From Chloroflexota bacterium (GTDB lineage: Bacteria > Chloroflexota > Anaerolineae > Aggregatilineales > Phototrophicaceae), in NCBI GenBank assembly GCA_009840575.1, contig VXNO01000174.1, positions 1 through 50,863 of the forward strand: a DNA stretch of 50,863 nucleotides. The letters are read 5' to 3'. A program made the translations under genes and the position numbers. Below the pieces are notes generated by a model, which did not search any database, was not told where the DNA came from, and saw only the letters and a list, made by a program, of their open reading frames with translations. Shown here piece after piece: positions 1-9,407 of the stretch (position 1 is its first letter; each line of letters opens with the position of its first letter).

Positions 1-51
<51 letters not shown>

Positions 52-53
<2 letters not shown>

Positions 54-116
54 GAAACGGGCGAGTCACCGCCTCGCCCTACGCTAAATCTCTGTGCCTC
101 TGCGCCTCTGTGGCAA
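52..116 (-). repeat. Composite dispersed repeat copy 1 (GGGCGAG hairpin plus CACAGAG array)
   Basis: gaaacGGGCGAGtcaccgcCTCGCCCtac followed by ctctgtgcctctgcgcctctgtgg; matches copies at 13970, 17510, 27870 and 32925. Confidence 0.7.
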
Positions 117-714
117 ATGCGCGCTGCCACGCCTGCTGGATTTGCGCGCGCGTTTCAGCGATGGAGCCGTGGTTGCGAATGATGACATCCGCCGCCGCCA
201 ATTTATCAGCTTGGCTATTTTGGGCGGCGATGCGCTGCTGTGCCGCTGCTTTGGTCATGCCCCGTTGTTCAATTAAGCGCGCAAGCCGGGTCGCGGGCGG
301 CGCATCCACCACCCAGACGGCATCGACAGCCCCGCGTAGCTCGCCTTCCAACAGCTTGATGGCTTCGATGACGACGACATCAGCCTCGGCAGCGCGCGCC
401 AGGGCGGCTATGCGTTCGCGCACGGCTGGGTGGGTGATGGCTTCCAGTCGACGCAGAGCGGCTGGCTCCGCGAAGACGATATCGCCCAATTTGGAGCGGA
501 CGATTTCGCCATTCGCATCCAGGATAGTATTGCCGAATGCCTGTAGAATCGCGGCATAGGCGGGCTGCCCTTTGCCTATGACCTCATGCGCAACCTGGTC
601 GGCGTCGATCGTGAATGCGCCCAACTCTGCCAGCAGCCGCCGCGCCAGCGACTTGCCGGTGGCGATGTTGCCAGTCAAACCGATGATGAATTTACAGGGA
701 AAAGCTGCGCTCAT
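79..714 (-). CDS. coaE: Dephospho-CoA kinase
   Basis: N-terminal P-loop IIGLTGNIATGKS, DADQVAHEVIGKG and ITHPAVRERI motifs typical of CoaE; 211 aa. Confidence 0.93.
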   Translation of the reverse strand: MSAAFPCKFIIGLTGNIATGKSLARRLLAELGAFTIDADQVAHEVIGKGQPAYAAILQAFGNTILDANGEIVRSKLGDIVFAEPAALRRLEAITHPAVRERIAALARAAEADVVVIEAIKLLEGELRGAVDAVWVVDAPPATRLARLIEQRGMTKAAAQQRIAAQNSQADKLAAADVIIRNHGSIAETRAQIQQAWQRAFATEAQRHRDLA

Positions 715-970
715 TGTGGCTCCTGCCGCTGGCGATTATGGACAAGTTTAGCAGGGTATTCGCTACTGAGGCATAGAGGCGCAGAGAGTTTTACCTTGGC
801 GCGAACATACCAGCACCTATAAATAGAACATTTGTGCTATTTCATAAGTGTGCCTGAAGAGATGCTCGGGCGCGGACAGATGCCAAGCCGCTGCCGTTTT
901 CCAGCCGGAGGGCGAGTTTTGAGCATCTCTTTTAGTTTGCCCGCCCCGCGCAAGCGCAAAGGAGCCACCC

Positions 971-1573
971 ATGTCGCGCCGCTATTGGCTGGAGACCAAG
1001 ATCGACGCGCTCAACCAGATCGACCAGCACGATGGCGACGCCGCTTTGGTCAGCGATGTGCTGGAGATCCCGCTGGCGACCCTGCGCGGCTGGCTGGCGA
1101 AAGAAAGTGATTTGCGGCGCGCATATAACCTGCGGCGGCAAGGCCAGTTTGAACGGCTGAAGCGCGACCTGCAAAGCGATATGCTGCTGCGCGGCAAAGC
1201 CATCTTGTCGGAGTTGGACGCCCAACAGCTGGCAAAAGCGCCACTCAACCAACTGGCAGCCGCTTTGGGCAGCCTTGTAACCCAGGCATTGAAATTGGAG
1301 GAGGCGACACAAGCCCGTGCCGAAGACGACGAGCGCGTCATCCGAGTCGAATACTATTACGATGGTCAGGTCCAGGATGCTCCACCCTGGTCAGGCGCAA
1401 GTGATGGACAACCCCGCGCGGTTCAAAGTGGTGGCTTGCGGACGCCGCTGGGGCAAGACCGAGCTGGGCAAAACGGCGCTGCTGCGGATGGCGCTGCAAC
1501 ACCAGCGGCGCGCATGGTGGCTGGCACCTACCATATTGATGGCCAGCCAGGTTTGGCGCGACCTAAAAAATAG
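971..1573 (+). CDS. Putative terminase small subunit-like / HTH phage protein
   Basis: AAAGGAG SD 7 nt upstream of ATG; HTH-like N-terminus (AALVSDVLEIPLATLRGWLAKE); directly precedes and overlaps terL. C-terminal ~60 aa overlap terL and may not be native. Confidence 0.5.
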   Translation: MSRRYWLETKIDALNQIDQHDGDAALVSDVLEIPLATLRGWLAKESDLRRAYNLRRQGQFERLKRDLQSDMLLRGKAILSELDAQQLAKAPLNQLAAALGSLVTQALKLEEATQARAEDDERVIRVEYYYDGQVQDAPPWSGASDGQPRAVQSGGLRTPLGQDRAGQNGAAADGAATPAARMVAGTYHIDGQPGLARPKK

Positions 1574-2555
1574 CCTGCACAGCCTGACATACGCCCGCAT
1601 AAGCGAAACTGAAAAGCGCATCGATATCGCCGGCGGCGGCATGATCGCCGTGCGCAGCGCCCACCACCCTGATAGCCTGCGCGGAGAAGGGCTTGACCTG
1701 GCGGTGCTGGATGAAGCCGCGTATATGCAGCCGCGCGTCTGGCAGGAAATTGTGCGCCCCATGCTGACGACCACCCGGGGCGGCGCGCTCTTCCTCAGTA
1801 CGCCGCTAGGCAAGAATTGGTTCTATGACCTGTTTCGCATCGGCATGGACAACGCCGAAGACGAATACGCCGCCTTCCATTTCAGCACCGCCAGCAACCC
1901 GCTCATCGCCGCCGAGGAGATGGAGAGCGTCCGCCGCCGCAGTACCGAGCATATTTGGAATGTGGAATACCTGGCTCACTTCAGCGACGAGAGCGGCGCG
2001 GTCTTCCGCGGGATCCGCCAGGCGGTGCAGCCACGTCGTCAAAGCGCGCCTATCGCCGGGCACAGCTATATCGCCGGGGTCGATTGGGGGCGCAGCCATG
2101 ATTTCACCGTCATCGCCATCATTGATGCGACCGAACGGCGGCTGGTAGCGCTGGACCGCTTCAACGAGATCGGCTGGGCATTGCAGCGGGGGCGGCTGCG
2201 GGCATTGGCGCAGCGCTGGGGGGCGCAAGTCATCTGGGCGGAGAGCAACAGCATCGGCGCGCCCAATATCGAAGCCCTGCAAGCCGAAGGGCTGCCGGTG
2301 CGCGGCTTTGCCACCACCGCCAAGAGCAAATCACCGCTCATCGAGGCGCTGGCGCTGGCGCTGGAACGCCGTCAGTTGTGACTGCTGGACGACCCCGTGC
2401 TGCTGGGCGAGCTAGCCAGTTATGCGCTGGAGCGGCTGCCAGGCGGTGGTTATCGGTATAGCGCGCCGGCCGGCATGCACGACGACACGGTCATCGCGCT
2501 GGCGCTGGCTTGGCACGGCGTGATGCACAGCGGCGCTCGCTTCGACTTTGCGTGA
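1317..2555 (+). pseudogene. Phage terminase large subunit (TerL) interrupted by in-frame TGA at 2379-2381
   Basis: Walker A ACGRRWGKTELGK, Walker B LAVLDEAA, nuclease motif IAGVDWGRSHDF; after the TGA the same frame continues LLDDPVLLGELASYALERLPGGGYRYSAPAGMHDDTVIALALAWHG to TGA 2553-2555, containing the TerL nuclease HDD motif. Confidence 0.85.
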
Positions 2556-2609
2556 TGTTCAGGACAGGGCTGTGGTAAAATGCGGCGAAAGCCAGCGCAA
2601 GGACATCCT

Positions 2610-3665
2610 ATGTACAATCCCAAAGCACATCTACAGCGACTGGTCGAGACGCACGCGCCCAGCGGCTACGAAGCGCCAGTGGCGGACTTGCTGCGCGATG
2701 AGTGGGCGGCGCTCGTGGACGAATTTGAAAGCGACCGCCTGGGCAGCTTGATTGGTATCAAGCGCGGGCAGGGCGGCGGACGCAAGCTCATGCTGGCGGC
2801 GCACATGGATGAAATCGGCTTGATGGTGCGCGAGGTTGTCGATGGCTTCGTCTATGTGCATCGCATCAGCGGCATCGACCCGCGCGTGATGCTGGCGCAG
2901 CCGGTCTTGGTGCATGGGCAGCGCCTTCTGCCCGGCGTCGTCGCTACTATGCCGCCGCACATGCTGGCAGCCAGCGATAGAAAAAGTTACCCGCCCATTG
3001 ATGCGCTGGTGGTCGATTTGGGTTTGCCGGCTAGCGAAGTCGAGCAAATCGTGCAGATTGGCGACCTGGTCACCATGGACGCGCCGATGATCGACCTCAA
3101 AGGGCGGTTGGCAGCCTCCAAAGCCATGGACGACCGCGCCTGCATCGCCGTCATCACCACTTGCCTGGAACTGTTGCGCGCAATGCGGCATGAATGGGAT
3201 GTCTACGCAGCCGCCACAGTGCAAGAAGAAGTCGGCTTGCGCGGCGCGACAACAGCCGCCAACTACATCCAGCCCGATTGCGCCATCGCCCTGGATGTGG
3301 GTTTTGCCGAGCAACCGGGCGTGCAAAATGGTGCCAAGCTGGGCGGCGGACCGCAATTGGGCATCGGCGCGAACTTCCATCCCCAAATGGTCAAGCGGCT
3401 GCAAGAAGTGGCTGCTTATCACGATATCTCCTGGCAGCATGACATCATGCCGGCGCGCACCGGCACCGATGCCTGGGCCATCCAGGTCGCGCGTGAGGGC
3501 GTGCCGACGGCGCTGCTGAGCATCCCGCTGCGCAACATGCACTCGCCGGTCGAGACGCTGGACATCAAAGATATTGAACGGTGCGGTCGCCTGCTGGCGC
3601 ATTTCATCTGCGCGCTGGATGAGGGCTTTGTAGACTTCCTGTCGCTTTCCCCCGCGGCGGACTAG
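2610..3665 (+). CDS. M42 family metallopeptidase / glutamyl aminopeptidase-like
   Basis: METHAPSGYE-like N-terminus, AAHMDEIGLMV, KAMDDRACIAV, ATVQEEVGLRGA, GTDAWAIQ motifs; ORF track starts at 2580 but ATG 2610 (MYNPKAHL) is more likely. Confidence 0.9.
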   Translation: MYNPKAHLQRLVETHAPSGYEAPVADLLRDEWAALVDEFESDRLGSLIGIKRGQGGGRKLMLAAHMDEIGLMVREVVDGFVYVHRISGIDPRVMLAQPVLVHGQRLLPGVVATMPPHMLAASDRKSYPPIDALVVDLGLPASEVEQIVQIGDLVTMDAPMIDLKGRLAASKAMDDRACIAVITTCLELLRAMRHEWDVYAAATVQEEVGLRGATTAANYIQPDCAIALDVGFAEQPGVQNGAKLGGGPQLGIGANFHPQMVKRLQEVAAYHDISWQHDIMPARTGTDAWAIQVAREGVPTALLSIPLRNMHSPVETLDIKDIERCGRLLAHFICALDEGFVDFLSLSPAAD

Positions 3666-3718
3666 GGGGCTGACGGGCGAGTCATCGCCTCGCCCCTACA
3701 CGAAACTTTGCGGGTATT

Positions 3719-4876
3719 TCAGTCCCGGTACAGCGCTTTGGCTTCGGCGAAGAGCTTCTTCAGGTCGTCCAGCGGCTTGCGTTCATCGCCGCCCTGCATC
3801 AGGTAATCGCGGATGGGCGCGCCGGCGTGATCCTGGAAGTGCAGATAGCCCGGGAAACGCGGACGCAGATAAGCGCGATCCAAAGCCGGCAAGGTATTTC
3901 GAAAGTAGTTGCTACTGCGCCGATTGACCTCGTCGTCCAGCCAGGCGCTGCGATGCCCGGGTTGCCCGCCGTTGTCAAAGAAAATGCTGCGCTGGATACG
4001 CGGGCTGGCGCTAAACATGGCGTATTCCAGCGCTACCTGCGGATGCTGGCATGCGGCGGATATTGCCAAGCCCGTGCCGCCCAGCGTCGACTGGCAGCGC
4101 CCCGCCCCGCCGATAGCGACCATATCCGTGAAGACCAGGATATTCTCCGAATAGCCGGCGCGCGAATAATTGCTATAGCCATAAGCGAAAGGGCAATAGA
4201 CATAATCATCGCGCCGTGAAAGCGCCTCGTAGACCGCGATGGGGTTCATGTCAAAGATCTCGCGGGGGCAAAGAGACGCCAATTCACGCAACTGCCCCAG
4301 CGCGTGCAGGCACATGGCATCGCTGGCTGCCCACTCGTCATGCGCAAATGGCGGCTCTCCCTGCGTCGCGCAGAGCATATAGAAATTCATCAAGGTGTCG
4401 ATGGGGATGCCGGGCATGATGACCCGCCCGGCGCGCGCCAGCTCCAGCAGGTCCTCCCAGCTTTGCGGCAGTTGCAAGCCGTAGCGCGCCAGCAGATCGG
4501 GACGATAAGAAGCGACCGGCGTTGCGGCGTCGATGGCCAGCGCGCACTGGCTGCCAGCGAAGATATAGCTAGGGTGCGATTGGCCGACCGAGTTGGCGGC
4601 TTGGTCCGCCAGGAACTCGGACGGCAGGCGCTCGTTCAGCGGCATCAGTACGCCACTGTGCGCGGCATAACCTGCCCAGGGATGGTCGATGACCAGCAGG
4701 TCATAGCGCTCCGCCAAGCCCTGGATCGGCGCGTCGGCAAATTCTTGCAAAGACCGCTTGTCCCAGCTTATGTCTACCTGCGGGCGCAGCTCGCAGAATC
4801 GTTGCGCCGTTGCCACCACCGAAACATAGCCGCGCGAATGATTCCAGGTGATGCCGCGCAAATGCGTGCTCGCCAT
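3719..4876 (-). CDS. Solute-binding-protein-fold protein (ABC family 1-like) lacking an obvious signal peptide
   Basis: RGITWNHSRGYVSVVATAQRFCELRPQVDISWDKRSL..., YDLLVIDHPWAGYA; start at ATG 4876 after GGAAGAGGAAAAA; no hydrophobic leader. Confidence 0.7.
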   Translation of the reverse strand: MASTHLRGITWNHSRGYVSVVATAQRFCELRPQVDISWDKRSLQEFADAPIQGLAERYDLLVIDHPWAGYAAHSGVLMPLNERLPSEFLADQAANSVGQSHPSYIFAGSQCALAIDAATPVASYRPDLLARYGLQLPQSWEDLLELARAGRVIMPGIPIDTLMNFYMLCATQGEPPFAHDEWAASDAMCLHALGQLRELASLCPREIFDMNPIAVYEALSRRDDYVYCPFAYGYSNYSRAGYSENILVFTDMVAIGGAGRCQSTLGGTGLAISAACQHPQVALEYAMFSASPRIQRSIFFDNGGQPGHRSAWLDDEVNRRSSNYFRNTLPALDRAYLRPRFPGYLHFQDHAGAPIRDYLMQGGDERKPLDDLKKLFAEAKALYRD

Positions 4877-4951
4877 TTTTTCCTCTTCCCGTCGCTTGTT
4901 GTAAAGCGAGCATTTTAGCAGATAAGCTCTGTGCCTTTGTGGCAAAATACC

Positions 4952-5950
4952 TCAGGGCAGCTCCAGCACATCCAGCGCGAAGGGCAATTGCGGGACTGTG
5001 CCAAAGCCCAGGCTGAATTGGTTCCAATTCGTAACATAGAGGCGTCCGCGCCCGGCATCCCAGGCCACATCGCTTGCGCCACGGAAGTCGCGCGCCAGCA
5101 TATCCAGTTCGCCGTCCCGCAAGCGCGCCGCCCGATTCCAGCCCAGCAAGGCGACATAGACCTCGCCATCAGGCGCGACATCAATGCCGTCAAATCCGTA
5201 GCTCTTCGCATCAAGGTCGGCGAACAGGACTTCGGGAGCGGCGTCAGGCGCATCAATCGCTACCCGCAAGACGGCATCGTTGGCGCTGTCGGTGACCAGC
5301 AGGGCGTGGCGAAGGCGGTCATAAGCCAGGCCGGTCGGGGCAGCGCCGGGATCGTCTGGTTGCCAAAATTCGTCCAGCTTGGCCTCATGATAGCGCAAGA
5401 CGCGCGGCGGGTCGCGGTCGCTGATGTAGATGCTGCCAGCGCGGTCGAGGGCAATATCATCGGGCAGCATGACTCCGTTAATCCGACCCGGCGGGATGGC
5501 CACGACTTGCTCAAGGCTGCCCTCCGCATAGCGCCAGACGACAGCCCCCTGCGCGTCCAGCGGACTGATGCGGTCGAGGATATAGAGCGCGTCATCGGCG
5601 TAGCCCAGCCCGCTGACCGAGCCGATACGGCCGGCAGCCGTGGGGATTTCGCGCGCTGTGCCAGCGGGGTCAATCGCCCAGAGCGCGCCGGTCTTGTAAC
5701 TGCCGGTGTAGACCGTGCCATCCTGCGCCAGTGCCAGCGCGGCTGGGTAGGCTTCATCGCTGGGCAAAGCCACAAACTCGCGCACGGTCACCCCATCCGC
5801 GACAGCCTGCGGCAGGGAGCGGGGCGCGCTGCCCACAACGAACCAGGTCATGGCTACGATCAATACCGCGCCTATCAACAGGGTCAATAACAGGAAAAAG
5901 ACTGCGCGCAGGCGAGCGCGGCGGGTGGGTTGCGCCTCGGTTTCGGTCAC
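4952..5950 (-). CDS. Membrane-anchored SMP-30/gluconolactonase or NHL-type beta-propeller protein
   Basis: Single N-terminal TM (AVFFLLLTLLIGAVLIVAMTWFVV) then repeating blades (ALAQDGTVYTGSY, DRAGSIYISDRDPPRVLRY, APDGEVYVALLG). Confidence 0.7.
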   Translation of the reverse strand: MTETEAQPTRRARLRAVFFLLLTLLIGAVLIVAMTWFVVGSAPRSLPQAVADGVTVREFVALPSDEAYPAALALAQDGTVYTGSYKTGALWAIDPAGTAREIPTAAGRIGSVSGLGYADDALYILDRISPLDAQGAVVWRYAEGSLEQVVAIPPGRINGVMLPDDIALDRAGSIYISDRDPPRVLRYHEAKLDEFWQPDDPGAAPTGLAYDRLRHALLVTDSANDAVLRVAIDAPDAAPEVLFADLDAKSYGFDGIDVAPDGEVYVALLGWNRAARLRDGELDMLARDFRGASDVAWDAGRGRLYVTNWNQFSLGFGTVPQLPFALDVLELP

Positions 5951-6100
5951 GAGTCTATCGGCAATAGCAGGCAGATGCGCTTATGGTAAAGCAGTCGCGC
6001 CCAGCCGACAATAGGCGCTGCTGATTCGCCATGGCGGGACTCTCCGCAACAAGTTATTCACCACAGAGGGCGCAGAGGCTATACGTGCAATTCCGATAGA

Positions 6101-7750
6101 CTAAGCGCGCAATTCCGTGCCTGGCACTGTGATCGGTGTCCTGCCAATTGCCGGCGCGCGACCCAGTAGAACATCCGCCGCCGCCAGCGCCGCACAAGGG
6201 CGAAAACTGAAAGCGCAGACATAGCCGGCGATGTCAGGAAAGTCCGCCAGTTCGTAGGGTTCGCACAGCGCCAATACCAGCAGCCGCTCGCCCACGATTT
6301 CATGTAGCGCGCGGACGATCTGCGCTTGTCGGGAACGGTCGAAATCCATGCCCGGCAACGTATAGTTCTCGGTTACGGCGATGATAATGCCTTGCGCAGG
6401 CAGGTCGGCGCTGGTGAAATCTTCCGCAGCCATGACTCGCGCATTCGGGCAAGCCGCCTGCATCGCTTCGGCGAATACATCAAAAGCCGGCACAGTCTGG
6501 TTGGGACCGATGCCGCGCGTCTTGGTCAGCACAGCATAGGCGCTGCGGGTGGTGGAATTAACCAACGTGATGGGCGCGGACGGGTCAATGGGCAGCAGGC
6601 GCTGGCGGTCGCGGATGACGCTGATGGCGCGCCCGGCGATTTCCCGCTCTGCGGCGCGATGCTCCTGGCAGCCGACCAAGTCGCTTTCGGGCAGCGCATC
6701 GGTAGAGAAGCCCGCTTCCGTTTTCAGCCGCAAGATACGCGCGACTGCTTCATCAACCCGCGACATGGCGAGGCGACCGTCATGGACAGCCGTGATAACC
6801 GCGCCGATCAATGCGCGCTGATTCGCCAGGTATTGGCTGGCATCGTGGTCATAATGCTCTTCCGCGAGCATCATCAGGTCGACGCCGGCGTTAAATCCCT
6901 GGATGGCAGCATCAGCAGGCGCATAATTGCGCTTCATAGAGTGCATATTCATACTGTCGGAGACGACCAGCCCATCAAAGCCCAGCTCGCCGCGCAGCAA
7001 ATCGCCCAGGATAATTGGCGATAATGTGGCTGGGCGGACGGGGTCGAGCGCGCTGAAGATGATGTGCGAGGTCATGACAATTTTTGCGCCCGCCTTGATA
7101 CCAGCCGCGAATGGTGCCAGGTCAATCTCCAGCAATTCTTCGCGCGAGCGATGCACAGTCGACAAGCCGCGGTGGCTGTCCAAACGGGTATCGCCGTGCC
7201 CGGGGAAATGCTTCAAGGTAGCGACCGAGCCATTGTCCTGGAGGCCGCGCACCGCCGCAGCGGTCATCTTGGCGACCAGTGCCGGCTGCTCGCCGAAAGA
7301 ACGCATGCCGATGATGGCGTTGTAGGAGTTGGAGTTGCAGTCAGCGGCAGGACCCAGCACAACATTCAAGCCCACCGCCATGGTTTCGCGGGCGATCGTG
7401 CCATACATGCGGTAGGCGCAATCGGGGTCGTCGGTCGCGCCTAATGCCATATTGCCGGGGCCCATGGCGCTTTCAGCGGTCATGACCGACCAGGTGCCTT
7501 CCTGGTCCGCGCCCAGCAGCAGCGGGATGCCCAAACGGGTGCCGCGCGCGAAGGCTTGCAGGCGGTTGCGCAAACGCAGCGCCGCCGCCGCCGTAGGCAT
7601 ATTCTCATCGCTGATGTAGGCGCCGCCCACCAGGTGCTCGCCCATCAGGATGCGCGCTTCGTCCAGTTGGTCGCTGGCAAAAGCAAGCATGAACATCTGC
7701 CCGACCTTTTCTTCGACCGTCATGGATTGAAGTGTGGACTGGATGTTCAT
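6101..7750 (-). CDS. Glycoside hydrolase family 3 (beta-N-acetylhexosaminidase-like)
   Basis: VEEKVGQMFMLAF, LLLGADQEGTW, ATLKHFPGHGDTRLDSH, DGLVVSDSMNMHS motifs of GH3/NagZ. Confidence 0.93.
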   Translation of the reverse strand: MNIQSTLQSMTVEEKVGQMFMLAFASDQLDEARILMGEHLVGGAYISDENMPTAAAALRLRNRLQAFARGTRLGIPLLLGADQEGTWSVMTAESAMGPGNMALGATDDPDCAYRMYGTIARETMAVGLNVVLGPAADCNSNSYNAIIGMRSFGEQPALVAKMTAAAVRGLQDNGSVATLKHFPGHGDTRLDSHRGLSTVHRSREELLEIDLAPFAAGIKAGAKIVMTSHIIFSALDPVRPATLSPIILGDLLRGELGFDGLVVSDSMNMHSMKRNYAPADAAIQGFNAGVDLMMLAEEHYDHDASQYLANQRALIGAVITAVHDGRLAMSRVDEAVARILRLKTEAGFSTDALPESDLVGCQEHRAAEREIAGRAISVIRDRQRLLPIDPSAPITLVNSTTRSAYAVLTKTRGIGPNQTVPAFDVFAEAMQAACPNARVMAAEDFTSADLPAQGIIIAVTENYTLPGMDFDRSRQAQIVRALHEIVGERLLVLALCEPYELADFPDIAGYVCAFSFRPCAALAAADVLLGRAPAIGRTPITVPGTELRA

Positions 7751-7962
7751 GGCGAATCTCCTGCAAGACTATTTGCCGAAAGCAGTCGTTCCAAACTAGC
7801 TACCTGGCAAGCTATTGTACCCCGGATAAGTTGACAGGCGCAGGCGACTTTGGCAAGTGAACAAGCGCAAATTGTGGATTTTACTCAGTTAAGAATGCGG
7901 GTGGCATTTATTTTACCTTTATGTTATCAATCATTAGCAACGGCTACTCAAGGAGGACGAAA

Positions 7963-8460
7963 ATGCGAAAAATACTGATTGTGTTCTGGCTTATCGTCTG
8001 GGCTGCTCTGCCGAGCCTGGCGAAAGACAAACTGCCACCACCGCACGTAACCTCCATCTTCCTGGTAGACCTTACGGCAGCTAACTTAGGCTGGTGTATT
8101 GATATCGAATGGCGGCATGTGCCCGGAGCCGACGATTATTATATTTTCATTCGGGGCAAAAAGGGCCTCGCGCCGAGGACTTACGATGGCTCGCCGGCGA
8201 CTGAAGCCCGCTGGCAGCGGCGCATAGCATTCAACGGTGTCGAAGGGCATCAAGACAGGGTTTATATCTGTCACTTGGCTGAGCAGCAAAGGGTAAAGTT
8301 TCGCATACGGGCAGTAGATTCAAATGCTGTAGATCCTTTGAGATCCGGTATTAAGTCTGCGCCTTTTGCCCTGCGGCTGCCGAAATTCAAAAAAGCGCGA
8401 TACAGTCCACAGCATGGTGCCCCCGTCATTGAGGTATTCAAAAGCGCCGCGTCTGGTTGA
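7963..8460 (+). CDS. Secreted hypothetical protein with fibronectin type III-like domain
   Basis: AGGAGG SD before ATG 7963; signal peptide MRKILIVFWLIVWAALPSLA; WRHVPGADDYYIFIRG and KFRIRAVDSNAVDPLRSG resemble Fn3 strands. Confidence 0.55.
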   Translation: MRKILIVFWLIVWAALPSLAKDKLPPPHVTSIFLVDLTAANLGWCIDIEWRHVPGADDYYIFIRGKKGLAPRTYDGSPATEARWQRRIAFNGVEGHQDRVYICHLAEQQRVKFRIRAVDSNAVDPLRSGIKSAPFALRLPKFKKARYSPQHGAPVIEVFKSAASG

Positions 8461-8522
8461 TGCGCACAGGAGCTATTTCTAAGGATAGCCCCCGCTCACG
8501 AAACCTGGCTTTGCTGCCGGCT

Positions 8523-9407
8523 TTATTTCACCGCGCCCATGGTCAAGCCGCGCACCAGGTAGCGCTGGAAGAAGAGCGCCATGAGGAAAGGCGGCAGCAT
8601 CGTAACCACCGCCGCCGCCGACATATCTTCCCAAGCGACCTCGTACTGTCCTATGAAGAGCGTCAGCACGATGGTCAGCGGCTGGGAATCGTTTGTGCGC
8701 GTGAAGATCAGCGGGATGAGGAAATTGTTCCAGGTCGATAGCATCGCCACCAGGAAGACCGCCACCATGCCCGGGCGCGCCAGCGGCAAGATGATGCTAT
8801 AGAGCAGCCGCCAGCGATTCGCGCCGTCGACGCGCGCCGCGTCTTGGATCTCAGCGGGGATATCGCGCACAAAGGTCGTCATCATCCACACCGCCAGCGG
8901 CAGCAGCAAAGTAACGAATATCAAAATCAAGCCCAGCAAGGTGTCAATTAATCCCAGTTGCGACATGAGGAAGAAGAGCGCGATCAACGATACCCAGATG
9001 GGCAGCGGCAGCATAAACATGATGAGCAGGAAGATCAGATTCCGCCCTCGAAAACGCATGCGCGCGAAGGCATAACCCGCGCCAGTCGCCAGCAGGGTTA
9101 CGATGCCAGCCGCGCCCACGCTGATGATGATGCTGTTGCGCAAGCCCGCGCCCATCAAATCAGCCGTCGGGGAGAAGCCGCCAGCGCGAAACTTTGCGCC
9201 CTGGGTAAAAATTGTCTGGTAAGATTCGAAGGTCGGCTGGCTGGGAAACCAGATTTTGTAAGGACGGGCGTACAGCTCTTTGCGCGTCGAAATGCTGCTG
9301 ACGAAGACCCAGTAGATCGGCGCCAGCGCCCAGACCAGCACAACGGCGCAGAGGGTATAGATAAATAGCAGCCGCAGCCGCTCCTGCCCGCGCAGACCCA
9401 GCTTCAT
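8523..9407 (-). CDS. Carbohydrate ABC transporter permease (MalG-type)
   Basis: MalG-like TM pattern and EAA loop (EIQDAARVDGANRWRLLYSIILPLARPG). Confidence 0.93.
   Translation of the reverse strand: MKLGLRGQERLRLLFIYTLCAVVLVWALAPIYWVFVSSISTRKELYARPYKIWFPSQPTFESYQTIFTQGAKFRAGGFSPTADLMGAGLRNSIIISVGAAGIVTLLATGAGYAFARMRFRGRNLIFLLIMFMLPLPIWVSLIALFFLMSQLGLIDTLLGLILIFVTLLLPLAVWMMTTFVRDIPAEIQDAARVDGANRWRLLYSIILPLARPGMVAVFLVAMLSTWNNFLIPLIFTRTNDSQPLTIVLTLFIGQYEVAWEDMSAAAVVTMLPPFLMALFFQRYLVRGLTMGAVK

Noticed and set aside
2379-2381. TGA in terL as a second selenocysteine codon
   Set aside because: No Cys/Sec-type redox position in TerL at this site and no SECIS-like hairpin with the right loop and spacing; a nonsense mutation or error is simpler.
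2631-3602. Long antisense ORF (323 aa) opposite the M42 peptidase
   Set aside because: No recognisable domain, rich in His/Gln/Arg typical of GC-driven shadow frames; the sense strand has clear M42 motifs.
4931-5890. 319-aa plus-strand ORF opposite the SMP-30-like gene
   Set aside because: Shadow ORF; composition (many Ala/Gln/Arg) and lack of motifs against a clear propeller on the minus strand.
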